Notes: generated from the sequence alone by a model not told the origin. A stretch of 64,000 nt of DNA from Bacteroidales bacterium (GCA_009785425.1 WQWI01000005.1:1-64000); one strand, 5' to 3'. Shown: positions 1 through 9,267, numbered from the stretch's first letter. A program made the numbers and translations.

Positions 1-28
1 GTAAAGACGCAATGCGTTGCGTCTCTAC
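1..28. repeat. 28-bp palindromic dispersed repeat
   Basis: Near-perfect palindrome with arms GTAAAGACGCAA and TTGCGTCTCTAC around a TGCG centre. It has the same length and GTA...TAC ends as the GTAGGGGC palindromes at 22007, 35564 and 60083, so it is probably a sequence variant of the same family. It touches the window edge and may extend further left. Confidence 0.75.
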
Positions 29-471
29 CAATTGGAATTAACAAGAACTGCATTTCTTTTTGGCGAAAGGCGAAAGGAGAAGGGCGAAAGGCGGTTAATT
101 TACCACCGTTTGCCATGCACCGTCTGCCGTATGCCATTAAATAAACTTGTTCTACATAATTTTCCTTGTACAATGTTAGTTAATAGTTAGTAGTTAATAG
201 TTAGCGGAAAATCCCACTCACTATTCACTATTCACAACTAACTAACGTACTTGTTTTGCGATTATATCGCTATTGCTTGGTTTACATAATGTCTAAGAAT
301 AACCCCTATTCTACATTCAGGCAAAATTATACCTTTTTCGAAATTGGGACTGCAAAGTTACAACTTTTTTTTCAATTATGCAAGTTTTTGCGAAAATAAT
401 TTTGCGAAAAAATATAGTTGTCTGATTTTCTGAATAAATCATTTTCGAATATGCGTGTTTTTTTTGTATGC
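29..471. other. Non-coding stretch rich in simple repeats
   Basis: No convincing gene. It holds iterated GCGAAAGG units (about 61-97), a TTAGTTAATAGTTAG-type iteration (about 176-205), and a minus-strand promoter-like box at 352-360. The argH stop codon lies at its right edge. No clear terminator hairpin for the arginine operon was found. Confidence 0.6.
352..360 (-). promoter_or_regulatory. Minus-strand -7 box (TAACTTTGC)
   Basis: The plus strand reads GCAAAGTTA, i.e. TAACTTTGC on the minus strand, the Bacteroidota -7 motif TAnnTTTG. It is preceded by GGGACT, the same context as the boxes upstream of both tRNA genes here (22566 and 56586). It points to a transcript running leftward off the window. 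Confidence 0.45.
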
Positions 472-1770
472 TCAGCTTTCAAACACCTGCATAACTGCCT
501 GCATTTTTTCTGCTATCGCAAATGTACACAGATTTCCAATACTGCCCTCATGGGTGTAGTGCACTTCTTTTGTAGCACTAAAAGTTCCATCAGCAACTTG
601 TTGTCCTACTTTTTGATAAGCATCGCGAAAAGGCATACCTTCCAACGTGAGGCGGTTGACTTCTTCCACAGTAAACAAGTATTTATATTTAGGGTCATCG
701 AGAATATGCAGGTTGATTTCTATGTGTTGCAACATGAATTCTGCAATAGACAAGCACTCTTTCAGTGTATTGATAGCGGGAAACAGGCAATCTTTCATTA
801 ACTGATAGTCGCGATGATACCCATGTGGCAAATTGGTCGTTATCATTGAAAGTTCAGTTGGAAGGTTTTGTAAACGGTTACTTTTGCCACGAACAAGCTC
901 AAATACATCGGGATTTTTTTTGTGAGGCATAATGCTCGAACCGGTTGTCAATTCCTCGGGAAAACTGATAAACCCATAGTTCTGATTACTAAAAATACAG
1001 CAATCAGATGCTAATTTATTGAGTGTTGAAGCAATCGCCGACATGCCACAAGCCATGGCATATTCGGCTTTTCCACGACTCATTTGTGCAGCAATTACAT
1101 TGTAATGCATAGTATCAAAACCGAGCAGTTCTGTGGTGGTTGTTCGATTTAGGGGAAACGAACTTCCATAACCGGCTGCCGAACCAAGCGGATTTTGATT
1201 CACAATTTTATAAGCACCTGAAAAAAGCTGCATATCATCGGCGAAAGCCTCAGCATACGCACCAAACCACAATCCAAACGATGAAGGCATGGCTATTTGA
1301 AAATGTGTATAGCCCGGCATTAAAACGTCCTTATGTTTTTCGCTGAGAGATTGCAATCGTTGAAATAGTTGCAACACCAATTGCGAAATCTGTTGCATTT
1401 CTTCACGCATAAAAAGTTTGAGATCCACCAACACCTGGTCGTTTCGAGAACGTCCCGAATGAATCTTTTTTCCTGTTTCGCCTAATTTTCGGGTAAGCAT
1501 CAATTCCACTTGTGAATGCACATCTTCGACACCGTCTTCAATAGTAAAATCACCGTTTTCCGCTATTTTTAAAATTTCTTGCAAGGCGACAAGCAACTGT
1601 TCGGCTTCGTCTTTACTGAGTAGCCCTATACTTTGCAACATTTGTACATGAGCTAACGAGCCACGCACATCATGTTTTGCTAATTGCAAATCAAGTTCTC
1701 GGTCGTTACCTACAGTAAATTGCTCTACGAATTGATGTGGCTCGCTGCCTTTGCTCCAAAGTTTATTCAT
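472..1770 (-). CDS. argH: Argininosuccinate lyase
   Basis: 432 aa. Cleaves argininosuccinate to arginine and fumarate, the last step of arginine synthesis, in the cytoplasm. The fumarase/ASL superfamily signature is clear (GSSIMPHKKNPD, about residues 278-289), and the N-terminus LWSKGSEP and HSGRSRNDQV are typical of ArgH. Length is slightly below the usual 440-460 aa but all core motifs are present. The ATG lies inside the end of the upstream deacylase gene (8-nt overlap), which implies translational coupling. It is the last gene of a four-gene minus-strand arginine operon. Confidence 0.95.
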   Translation of the reverse strand: MNKLWSKGSEPHQFVEQFTVGNDRELDLQLAKHDVRGSLAHVQMLQSIGLLSKDEAEQLLVALQEILKIAENGDFTIEDGVEDVHSQVELMLTRKLGETGKKIHSGRSRNDQVLVDLKLFMREEMQQISQLVLQLFQRLQSLSEKHKDVLMPGYTHFQIAMPSSFGLWFGAYAEAFADDMQLFSGAYKIVNQNPLGSAAGYGSSFPLNRTTTTELLGFDTMHYNVIAAQMSRGKAEYAMACGMSAIASTLNKLASDCCIFSNQNYGFISFPEELTTGSSIMPHKKNPDVFELVRGKSNRLQNLPTELSMITTNLPHGYHRDYQLMKDCLFPAINTLKECLSIAEFMLQHIEINLHILDDPKYKYLFTVEEVNRLTLEGMPFRDAYQKVGQQVADGTFSATKEVHYTHEGSIGNLCTFAIAEKMQAVMQVFES

Positions 1771-2812
1771 GATTAAATGCTTTTAAAAATTCGATATACC
1801 GCAAAACACCGTCCTCAATTTCTTTGATATAAACAAATTCATCGGCTTGATGTGAGCGTGCAGAATCGCCTACTCCCATCTTGATTGCAGGAAACGGCAT
1901 ATTTACCATATCGGAAGTTGTTGGCGAAACAAAACGCTCAATGCCGAGTGCAATCGCTGTTTGCACCAAGCGGTGGTTTTCATTGATACAAGAAGCAATG
2001 TGTTTGGTCGAACGTGGTACTACGTCGCATTTCACATGCTGTCGGATAATGTCAACTATCTCTGTATTATCATACACATCGGTAGAACGAATATCAACAA
2101 CAAAGCGACATTCGCTTGGAACAACATTGTGTTGCGTGCCGGCACTGATTTGCGTAACACTCATCTTTACTTCACCCATCAGCGACGATATTTTTGGAAA
2201 ACAAAACTCGCGAAACCAGTTGATGTCGTCAATAGCGTGATATAAAGCATTGTCGCCTTCGTTGCGTGCAGCGTGACCGGATACCCCGTGTGCCATGCAA
2301 TCGAGAACCAATAACCCTCGTTCGGCAATAGCTGCTTTCATTTGCGTAGGTTCGCCCACAATAGCACAGTCAATTTTCGGAAGATGTTTTAACAGCAACG
2401 CAATGCCGTTATCGCCCGTTACCTCCTCCTCTGCCGTGATTGCCAAAATGAGATTATAGCTCATTTTCTTATCGTAGTAATGGCAAAAAGCCTGTATCAA
2501 CGCCACCACCGAAGCACCGGCATCATTACTGCCCAAACCAAACAATTTTCCGTCTTTTTCGAGAGGTGTAAAAGGGTCTAAAGTATAGGTAGCAGTGGGC
2601 TTGACCGTATCGTGATGTGAGTTCAGCAACAAAGTGGGCTTGTTCTCATCAAAATACAAATTTCGAGCATATACGTTGTTTTTTATCCGTTGCGGAGAAA
2701 CACCTTTTACCGACAAAAAATCAAAAATAATCTCTGCCGTTTTTTCTTCTTCATAAGAAAACGAAGGCGTAGAAATGAGTCGTTTCAGTATAGTAATGGC
2801 TTCGGTCATCAT
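1763..2812 (-). CDS. argE: M20 family N-acyl-citrulline/ornithine deacylase (ArgE-like)
   Basis: 349 aa, M20 di-zinc peptidase family. Visible metal and catalytic motifs are NSHHDTV, the GSNDAGAS segment, AEEEVTG and GEPT. In Bacteroidota this enzyme removes the N-acyl group from citrulline rather than ornithine, because carbamoylation happens on the acylated intermediate. The position between argG and argH supports an arginine role. An 11-nt gap follows argG and the end overlaps argH by 8 nt. The start could also be the second Met (2809). The exact acyl group, acetyl or succinyl, cannot be read from the sequence. Confidence 0.85.
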   Translation of the reverse strand: MMTEAITILKRLISTPSFSYEEEKTAEIIFDFLSVKGVSPQRIKNNVYARNLYFDENKPTLLLNSHHDTVKPTATYTLDPFTPLEKDGKLFGLGSNDAGASVVALIQAFCHYYDKKMSYNLILAITAEEEVTGDNGIALLLKHLPKIDCAIVGEPTQMKAAIAERGLLVLDCMAHGVSGHAARNEGDNALYHAIDDINWFREFCFPKISSLMGEVKMSVTQISAGTQHNVVPSECRFVVDIRSTDVYDNTEIVDIIRQHVKCDVVPRSTKHIASCINENHRLVQTAIALGIERFVSPTTSDMVNMPFPAIKMGVGDSARSHQADEFVYIKEIEDGVLRYIEFLKAFNHE

Positions 2813-2823
2813 CTTGTAAATTC

Positions 2824-4017
2824 TCAGTTTTGTTTTTTGTGAGTGGTAAAATACATATTCATTTGACTGGCTAAAATAGTTGTAAAGCCTTTCACATCTT
2901 CTCCTGTAAATGCACTGTTCATTTCTCCATAATTGCCAAATTTTGAATTCATCAAGTCGTATTCACTTTCGCAACCTGTGAGCGAAAAATGATAGGGTTG
3001 TAATTTCACATCAACGCTTCCACTGACGTAGGTTTGTGTGCTTTCCATAAACGTTTCTATATTTCGCATAACAGGATCGAGATATTGGGCTTCGTGCAGC
3101 AACATGCCGTACCAATTCGCAAGCATTTCTTTCCAGTACTGCTGCCATTTTGTGAGAACATGCTTTTCGAGCAAATGATGTGCTTTGATAAGAATAAGCG
3201 GTGCTGCAGCTTCAAAACCCACACGACCTTTAAGTCCTGTAATGGTATCGCCAACATGCACATCACGACCAATACCATAAGGACTTGCCAGCGAATTCAA
3301 CATGCGTATAGCCTCCACAGGACTCATCTTTTTCCCGTTAATACCAATCGGTTCTCCTTTTTCGAAAAGAATAGATAACTTTTCGCTACCTTGTTTGGAA
3401 CAAGGAGTCGGATAAGCCTCTTCGGGCAATTCGCCTTTGGCAGTCAGCGTTTCCACGCCACCTACACTGGTACCCCACAACCCTTGATTGATGGAATATT
3501 TGGCTTTACTCCAAGGAAAGTCATAGCCATGCTTTTTGAGATAGTCTATTTCCTCTTGTCGTGAAATTTTAAGATCACGAATGGGTGTAATGATTTCAAT
3601 ACTCGGTGCCAGCACTTGAAATATCAAATCAAAACGCACTTGGTCGTTTCCCGCACCTGTACTGCCGTGAGCAATATATTTTGCACCTATCTTTTTTGCA
3701 TACTCAATCAATGCAATAGCCTGAAAAGCCCTTTCAGCACTCACTGACAGAGGGTAGGTGGAGTTTTTCAAAATGTTTCCGAAAATAAGATATTTGATTC
3801 CTTTGTTGTAAAAATTTTCCGTCTCTTCGAGAGTAACGTGGCCTTCACTTCCTAATGCAATGGCTTTTTTTTCCATTTCGGCAAGTTCGTCTTTTGTGAA
3901 ACCACCAGTGTTTACAAGTGCTGTATGCACTTCCAGTTGTTTTTCATTTTTTAGATATTTTACGCAAAACGAAGTGTCTAACCCTCCGCTGAATGCTAAT
4001 AAAACTTTATTGTTCAT
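2824..4017 (-). CDS. argG: Argininosuccinate synthase
   Basis: 397 aa. Condenses citrulline and aspartate using ATP. The N-terminal PP-loop LLAFSGGLDTSFC is diagnostic, and the STGAGNDQVRFD segment matches the citrulline/aspartate site of the family. Full length (about 400 aa). It lies 5 nt after the GNAT gene and 11 nt before argE' in the same operon. Confidence 0.95.
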   Translation of the reverse strand: MNNKVLLAFSGGLDTSFCVKYLKNEKQLEVHTALVNTGGFTKDELAEMEKKAIALGSEGHVTLEETENFYNKGIKYLIFGNILKNSTYPLSVSAERAFQAIALIEYAKKIGAKYIAHGSTGAGNDQVRFDLIFQVLAPSIEIITPIRDLKISRQEEIDYLKKHGYDFPWSKAKYSINQGLWGTSVGGVETLTAKGELPEEAYPTPCSKQGSEKLSILFEKGEPIGINGKKMSPVEAIRMLNSLASPYGIGRDVHVGDTITGLKGRVGFEAAAPLILIKAHHLLEKHVLTKWQQYWKEMLANWYGMLLHEAQYLDPVMRNIETFMESTQTYVSGSVDVKLQPYHFSLTGCESEYDLMNSKFGNYGEMNSAFTGEDVKGFTTILASQMNMYFTTHKKQN

Positions 4018-4022
4018 GATGT

Positions 4023-4727
4023 CTATGGTGTTAAATTATTATTATTTTGTTCGATTTGCTTGCGTAAAGCGTTCCGCTTACGTAATAAACGTTGACGACG
4101 AAGCAGGTGTTTTACAAAAATGATTGGTCTTTCAAAAATAAATCGCCAAGGAAGTTTTTGGGGTATAATAAGAATTCTATTCATCTTAGGTCTTCTTGGT
4201 TTTTCGGGATCAAACATTAGCCCCGTGCACAAACATATTTTGTAATCATTACGTTGTAGAATATCAAAATTTTTACAACCCTCACACCCTTTCCAAAATT
4301 CAATATCACGAGTAAGTTCCGAAAAAGTTACCGGCACAAAACCCAAGTCCGAATTGATTTTCATCACTGCCAAACCTGTGGTAATGCTGAATATCTTGGC
4401 TTTCGGATATAATTTTCGTGAAAGCATAAAAATGTTTTTCTTAATTCTGCGTGCAAGTCCGGAGTAACGATAATCCAGATCCACGACTAATCCGGAATTC
4501 GCCACAAACATACCGTGGCTCCATGTTTCGATGTAGGAAAACCCTACTGCTCGATCGTTGTCCAACGCAATAACCGACTTGCCTGATTTTATTTTCTCGG
4601 CAATATATTCAAGCGAACGATTGACAATACCTGATCCTTTTTGCTGAGATGTAATTCGGATTAAATCACAAACAGATTGTGTATATTGCATGTGAGTTGC
4701 ATCTGCAACTACAATTCTTAGAGCCAT
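4023..4727 (-). CDS. GNAT N-acetyltransferase, probable ArgA-like N-acetylglutamate synthase
   Basis: 234 aa GNAT-fold protein. The acetyl-CoA-binding core is around SGLVVDLDYRYSGLARRIK (about residues 79-97), and a Cys-rich segment WKGCEGCKNFD follows. A GNAT gene at the head of a Bacteroidota arginine cluster directly before argG is generally taken to be the N-acetylglutamate synthase for the first step. The C-terminus is basic (RRQRLLRKRNALRKQ). First gene of the operon, with a minus-strand promoter box at 4872-4880 and a leader of about 145 nt. Confidence 0.7.
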   Translation of the reverse strand: MALRIVVADATHMQYTQSVCDLIRITSQQKGSGIVNRSLEYIAEKIKSGKSVIALDNDRAVGFSYIETWSHGMFVANSGLVVDLDYRYSGLARRIKKNIFMLSRKLYPKAKIFSITTGLAVMKINSDLGFVPVTFSELTRDIEFWKGCEGCKNFDILQRNDYKICLCTGLMFDPEKPRRPKMNRILIIPQKLPWRFIFERPIIFVKHLLRRQRLLRKRNALRKQIEQNNNNLTP

Positions 4728-4812
4728 AATTTAATGGGTAAAAAAGTAAGAAAAAAATAATTGTTTTGCCTGCATCCACAAGCGTGCGGCACATAGCCAC
4801 ACATTAAATATC

Positions 4813-4826
4813 CGCCCCTACGGGCG
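4813..4826. repeat. Small GC-rich hairpin in the arginine-operon leader
   Basis: Arms CGCCC and GGGCG around CTAC, inside the predicted 5' leader of the arginine operon. It may be a fragment of the CGCCCCTAC repeat family rather than a dedicated attenuator. No leader peptide was recognised. Confidence 0.4.
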
Positions 4827-4871
4827 TCGGCATCGGAGTTGATATGAAAACTTGTTATTCATTTTCGGAGT

Positions 4872-4880
4872 GCAAAGTTA
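4872..4880 (-). promoter_or_regulatory. Promoter -7 box of the arginine operon
   Basis: TAACTTTGC on the minus strand, matching TAnnTTTG, 145 nt upstream of the GNAT start. It is the only good match in this gap on that strand. Confidence 0.6.
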
Positions 4881-4923
4881 ATAAAAAAAAATGAAATTAC
4901 AATTTTTTTTCACATTTTTTTTA

Positions 4924-4932
4924 TATCTTTGC
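4924..4932 (+). promoter_or_regulatory. Promoter -7 box of the helicase gene
   Basis: TATCTTTGC, 6 nt before the ATG at 4939. This spacing suggests a leaderless mRNA and rules out the upstream in-frame ATG at 4891, which would lie before the promoter. Confidence 0.65.
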
Positions 4933-4938
4933 ACCTCA

Positions 4939-7599
4939 ATGCAACAAATTCAAGTCTATAAAGCCTCTGCCGGATCCGGAAAAACCTTCCGTTTGGCATT
5001 GGAATACCTAAAACTTCTGCTTTCAAAATCCAACGCACATCGGAATATCTTGGCGGTTTCGTTTACTAATAAAGCCACCGGCGAAATGAAACAACGCATC
5101 TTGGGCGAACTTTACGGCATGGCAAACGGTTGCGAAAAGTCGGATATCTATCTTCAGATTCTGTCGGAAGAAACAGGGCTTTCAGAAGATGCCATTCGTC
5201 AGAAATCCGCCAAAGCCTTGAATGAGATTATACACGATTACGGCTTTTTTAACGTTGAAACCATTGATAGTTTTTATCAGCGTGTGCTCAGAAATATGGC
5301 AAAAGAATTAGGTCTGGGAGCTTATTTCAACATCGAATTGGATAGTCAAAAAGCTTTGAAAGAGGCCATACGTTCGCTAATTCTGAGTTTGTCGAACGAT
5401 ACGAAATCACTGCAATGGATTTGTAAAATCATCGAAGACGATGCTGCGAATGAGAAATACAGCAAATCCATCGAAAAAGATTTGATTGCAACCGGAAAAC
5501 AAATTTTTGAAGAGGTTTTTAAGCGTCATCAAGTAGAAATCGAAACATTTTTTCAAGATAAAAGACAGGTTGATGAATACGTGAAAGCCCTGTATGCACG
5601 CAGAAATTCAGCAATTGCAAAACGACCGTCATTCCGAGCGAAGCCAAGGAATCCCCTTGAAGTAGGAGGATGTCTCGACTTCGCTCGACATGACGACGAA
5701 AACGAAATCGAGATTAACTCTTGTGATTTGGTGCTGAAGCACCTGCGAAATATGGGGTTGCTGAGCGATATTTCTCGACATTTGGCAATGTTAAATCATG
5801 AACAGAACAGATTTTTGTTAGCAGATACATCTGCCCTGCTCGGTAGGTTGATTGGGGATAACGACGCATCGTTTTTATACGAGAAAATCGGTGCAAATTT
5901 ACACCATATTTTGATTGATGAGTTTCAAGACACGTCGGATTTGCAGTGGAAAAATTTCAAACCTCTATTTTTGGAAAACCTTTCAAAAGGCTATTCAAAT
6001 CTGATCGTTGGTGATGTTAAGCAAGCGATTTATCGTTGGCGGAACAGTAATTGGGAAACGCTAAATTCTATCGAAAATCAATTTGAAGAATATTCAAAAC
6101 ATGCGGTAAACGTGAACACGCTGAATACGAATTATCGCACCGATAGCCGAATTGTAAATTTCAACAACTCATTTTTCCAAAAGACGATAGCATCTTTAAA
6201 GCAGCGATTTGAAGCAGAAATTGGGGGCAATCGTCAGGATTTAATCGAAACTTTGGACAAAGCGTATAGAGATGTTTGTCAAACGCCAAATCGCACGGAA
6301 GCAAAGGGATTTGTGGAAGTTCGATTTGTAGAAAAAGACGGACGAAAATCTCAGCAACCACAAGCCATTGTTGAAACAATGTTGAGATTGCAAGAGGCAA
6401 AAATCAAACCGGAAGATATTATGATTTTGGTAAGAAGTAAAAACAGCATCACAAAAATTTCCGAAGCGTTTGAAGCACATCTTTCCAAAAATCCGAGCAT
6501 AGATGAAGATACAAAAAACTATTTCAAGTTGGTATCGGACGAAGCATTTCGATTGTCGTCATCGTCGGCAGTTTGTCTAATTATAGACGCATTGCGTGCA
6601 TTGTCGAAAAACGAAGATTCGATTGCTTTCGCTCAATTAGCCTACACGTACCAAGAGCAAATACAATCAAATTTCAAAGAAAGTATTACAGATTTCTTCA
6701 TGTCACACAAAATTGGTTTTGATCTACCTTTTCAAGATTATCTGCCTAAACAATTTTTTGAAGACTATACCACACTTCAAAAACTTCCGTTGTACGAATT
6801 AGCCGAAAAGATCATTGCAATTTTCAACTTGTCAGAACAAAAAAATCAGCATGCTTTTTTGTATGGTTTTCTGGACCTCTTAAGCACATTCGTCGCTCAA
6901 GATGGCAGTAATATCGAAGACTTCCTCGAATATTGGACAGATGAGTTGCAAAACAAAACCATTACAATTAACGCACAAGTTTCGGGCGTTCGGATTTTGA
7001 CCATTCATAAGTCGAAAGGCTTGGAATTTCACACGGTTGTCGTGCCTTTTTGCGAATGGAATATGGATGAAATCGCTTTTGAACAGCTGGTTTGGCATGA
7101 ATCTGTAGGGGCGGGGTTTCCTCGCCCTGCCAACAACTGTTGTGATAAGGGCGGGCAAACCCCGCCCCTACATTGTGACATATTTGAGCAAATGCCGCTA
7201 ATTCCATTGAATTACGGAAAAACACTCAAAAATTCACATTTTTTCACCGATTTTCAGAACGAAACCTTGAAACTTTGGGTGGATAACCTGAATTTACTGT
7301 ATGTGGCATTGACTCGTCCGAAACATAATCTGCTTGTTTTGGCAGACGCATTGCCGAAAAAATCCGAAATACTTCGTGTATCAAATTTATTACACAATTC
7401 CGTAAATCCATTAATTGACGGTATTTTTCAAGAAGGCGAAGTGCTCCCATCTACAGAAAAGCACGAAGAAATCCTTGACGGAAATGTTTTCAAAATTCCG
7501 TTGAAAACAATCGAGGTGCCATTTTCAGTTGCCGAAAAACAACCCACATTTTATCTTTCGAAAGAAGCGAAAGAGTGGTATTGTGAAAGCCCAATATAG
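4939..7599 (+). CDS. UvrD/RecB-like superfamily 1 helicase, C-terminus apparently missing
   Basis: 886 aa from the ATG at 4939. Walker A is at about residues 8-16 (KASAGSGKT), motif II is DEFQDTSDLQW (about 328), VGDVKQAIYRWR is motif III and LTIHKSKGLEF is motif V. This is the Bacteroidota AddA/RecB-like helicase-nuclease family, in which proteins are usually over 1000 aa and end in a nuclease domain. Here the frame stops just after the helicase core, so that domain seems absent. Two dispersed repeats are read through in frame (5627-5695 and 7104-7172). The last 42 nt recur in inverted orientation at 46682-46723. Likely a truncated but possibly active helicase, or a decaying gene. Confidence 0.8.
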   Translation: MQQIQVYKASAGSGKTFRLALEYLKLLLSKSNAHRNILAVSFTNKATGEMKQRILGELYGMANGCEKSDIYLQILSEETGLSEDAIRQKSAKALNEIIHDYGFFNVETIDSFYQRVLRNMAKELGLGAYFNIELDSQKALKEAIRSLILSLSNDTKSLQWICKIIEDDAANEKYSKSIEKDLIATGKQIFEEVFKRHQVEIETFFQDKRQVDEYVKALYARRNSAIAKRPSFRAKPRNPLEVGGCLDFARHDDENEIEINSCDLVLKHLRNMGLLSDISRHLAMLNHEQNRFLLADTSALLGRLIGDNDASFLYEKIGANLHHILIDEFQDTSDLQWKNFKPLFLENLSKGYSNLIVGDVKQAIYRWRNSNWETLNSIENQFEEYSKHAVNVNTLNTNYRTDSRIVNFNNSFFQKTIASLKQRFEAEIGGNRQDLIETLDKAYRDVCQTPNRTEAKGFVEVRFVEKDGRKSQQPQAIVETMLRLQEAKIKPEDIMILVRSKNSITKISEAFEAHLSKNPSIDEDTKNYFKLVSDEAFRLSSSSAVCLIIDALRALSKNEDSIAFAQLAYTYQEQIQSNFKESITDFFMSHKIGFDLPFQDYLPKQFFEDYTTLQKLPLYELAEKIIAIFNLSEQKNQHAFLYGFLDLLSTFVAQDGSNIEDFLEYWTDELQNKTITINAQVSGVRILTIHKSKGLEFHTVVVPFCEWNMDEIAFEQLVWHESVGAGFPRPANNCCDKGGQTPPLHCDIFEQMPLIPLNYGKTLKNSHFFTDFQNETLKLWVDNLNLLYVALTRPKHNLLVLADALPKKSEILRVSNLLHNSVNPLIDGIFQEGEVLPSTEKHEEILDGNVFKIPLKTIEVPFSVAEKQPTFYLSKEAKEWYCESPI
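5627..5695. repeat. In-frame dispersed repeat, CGTCAT...ATGACG family
   Basis: 69 nt with ends CGTCAT and ATGACG, containing CATTCCGAGCGAAG and GGATGTCTCGACTTCGC. It adds 23 codons (SFRAKPRNPLEV... in part) to the helicase gene without a stop. Both modules recur in the intergenic copy at 14771-14862. Confidence 0.8.
7104..7172. repeat. In-frame dispersed repeat, TGTAG...CTACA family
   Basis: 69 nt from TGTAGGGGCGGGGTTTC to AAACCCCGCCCCTACA, read as SVGAGF...GGQTPPLH in the helicase. The same two halves occur in leuS (15802-15879) and, intergenically, at 44289-44390. Confidence 0.85.
7558..7599. repeat. 42-bp segment repeated inverted at 46682-46723
   Basis: The last 42 nt of the helicase gene, including its TAG stop, are identical to the reverse complement of 46682-46723. 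Identity ends at both edges. Either the second copy derives from this gene or both derive from a mobile element that truncated it. Confidence 0.8.
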
Positions 7600-7657
7600 A
7601 GACAAACTAAACGACCATGCACTGAAAGCACATGGGTTTAATTGAAAGAATGAAGTT

Positions 7658-7684
7658 CTTTATGGCAAAGCGAAACGGAGCATT
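7658..7684 (+). repeat. 27-nt repeat shared with the transposase remnant
   Basis: CTTTATGGCAAAGCG followed by AAACGGAGCATT. It matches 56350-56376 at 25 of 27 positions. It lies between the truncated helicase gene and the end of gpmI, so it may be mobile-element debris. Confidence 0.55.
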
Positions 7685-7688
7685 GCCC

Positions 7689-9224
7689 TTAAATTTTTAT
7701 CGTACTCTCATTGAAATGTGAGGAAACCTCCACGCCCAGCAATTCGCAGACAGTCGAAGCAATATTGGTCAGCCCCCATTTGCCGTCTTTGATTTTTAGA
7801 TTTGGTGTCGCAAAAGGCAGAATAATAAACGGAACAGGGCTATTTGTATGTGCACTGCGTGGATCGCCATTTTCGTATTTCATAAATTCTGCGTTGCCGT
7901 GATCGGATGTTATAATAAGATTTACATTGTGTTTTTCGGCTTGTTCGATCAGTTTTCCAAGCATAATATCCACAGTTTTGCAGGCAGTTACAGTAGCGTC
8001 AAAATCGCCGGTATGTCCTACCATATCCGGTCCGGGGAGATTTAATTTTATAAAATCAAAGTTATTGATATTGGCAATTGCATCGTCCACAATTTTTTCT
8101 GTTTGCATTTTTGGTGCAGTGTTATACATATTGGCACAAACATCCGATGGAAACTCCTTCCAAATCTCTAATTTTTCATTAAAAGGTTTGGCACGATTAC
8201 CATTGAAAAAATAGGTTAAATGTCCAAATTTTACGGTTTCGGTAACAGAATATTGTCGCACGCCTTTGGAAACAAGCCATTCAGACAGTGTGTTTTTAAT
8301 ACTTGGTGGCGGACAAAGATATGTTTTGGGGATTTCCAACTCCGCATCGTATTGCAAAACGCCGGCGAAAACACAGTTGTCGATCTCTTTGTATTGTTCC
8401 GCAGTTAAATACTTGCCGTTTTCAAACATTTGGCACGTTTCAACCGCACGATCTCCTCGGTAATTCAGCAAAAGAACGCTATCGCCATTTTTGACTAACC
8501 AATCTTTTTCCAAGATAAACGCAGGCATCGTCTCATCCGTCATTTCAGGACGACTTGCATATTCTTTTTCAATCGCCGTTTGGATGTTATCCACGACTGT
8601 TCCATTGCCCTTAACACAAATTTCTACGGTGTTGGTCAGAAGTTTTGTATCCGTTTCGTACCTGTCCATCACCAAAACGCTTCGACCGGCGACAGTGGCT
8701 ATTTTTGCATCAATATTGTGTTCTGCAATAAAATCACGGATGTCGTTTATGTATTTCATCGCGCTTTGTGTCGCCACATCACGACCATCCAAAAGCCCGT
8801 GTATCGAAACCTTTATGCCTTCTTTGGCGCACTTTTTCAACATCGGAAAAAGGTGGTTGTATATATCACTATGAAGTCTGCCGTCGCTAATAAGTGTAAA
8901 AATATTGAGTTTTGTGTTTTTGGCGTTGTTGCTTAATTTTTTCCACGTATCGCTCTCAAAAATTTGACCACTTTCAAACTGTTCATTAAGTAGTGCCAGC
9001 CCTTGTTTAATATGCTGACCCGCACCAATAGCGTTATGACCAACTTCACTGTTTCCGGCATCTTTTTCATCGGCAAGACCCACCTCAAATCCACTCGCAG
9101 TTATTTGCGTGCTTGGGAAATTTTTCATAGCATTCCAAAGATTCGGCATATCCAGGGTTGCGTTGCCGTATTGGTCAGGGTTGATGCCTAAACCGTCGAT
9201 GATGCACAATATTGTTTTATTCAT
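7689..9224 (-). CDS. gpmI: 2,3-bisphosphoglycerate-independent phosphoglycerate mutase
   Basis: 511 aa. Interconverts 3- and 2-phosphoglycerate through a phosphoserine intermediate with two metal ions. Asp10 (CIIDG) and the nucleophile Ser59 in GNSEVGH are present, as is the C-terminal TSDHGNAE metal motif. I chose the start at 9224 (MNKTIL) because an upstream in-frame extension of 51 residues is not family-like and would run over the promoter at 9268-9276. Full length for the family. No operon partner. Confidence 0.95.
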   Translation of the reverse strand: MNKTILCIIDGLGINPDQYGNATLDMPNLWNAMKNFPSTQITASGFEVGLADEKDAGNSEVGHNAIGAGQHIKQGLALLNEQFESGQIFESDTWKKLSNNAKNTKLNIFTLISDGRLHSDIYNHLFPMLKKCAKEGIKVSIHGLLDGRDVATQSAMKYINDIRDFIAEHNIDAKIATVAGRSVLVMDRYETDTKLLTNTVEICVKGNGTVVDNIQTAIEKEYASRPEMTDETMPAFILEKDWLVKNGDSVLLLNYRGDRAVETCQMFENGKYLTAEQYKEIDNCVFAGVLQYDAELEIPKTYLCPPPSIKNTLSEWLVSKGVRQYSVTETVKFGHLTYFFNGNRAKPFNEKLEIWKEFPSDVCANMYNTAPKMQTEKIVDDAIANINNFDFIKLNLPGPDMVGHTGDFDATVTACKTVDIMLGKLIEQAEKHNVNLIITSDHGNAEFMKYENGDPRSAHTNSPVPFIILPFATPNLKIKDGKWGLTNIASTVCELLGVEVSSHFNESTIKI

Positions 9225-9267
9225 GTTTTTTATTTCTGAGTTATGCGAATAATCGCAATTTTTTTTT

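Noticed and set aside
418-801. Plus-strand open frame of 127 codons over the end of argH
   Set aside because: It overlaps argH in antisense, is Cys/Phe-rich and shows no domain or start context.
4891-4938. Upstream ATG of the helicase gene
   Set aside because: The -7 box at 4924-4932 lies inside this extension, so it would not be transcribed; the family start is at 4939.
4728-4938. Attenuator or leader peptide for the arginine operon
   Set aside because: No Arg-rich leader frame or paired terminator/antiterminator could be drawn; only a short repeat-like hairpin is there.
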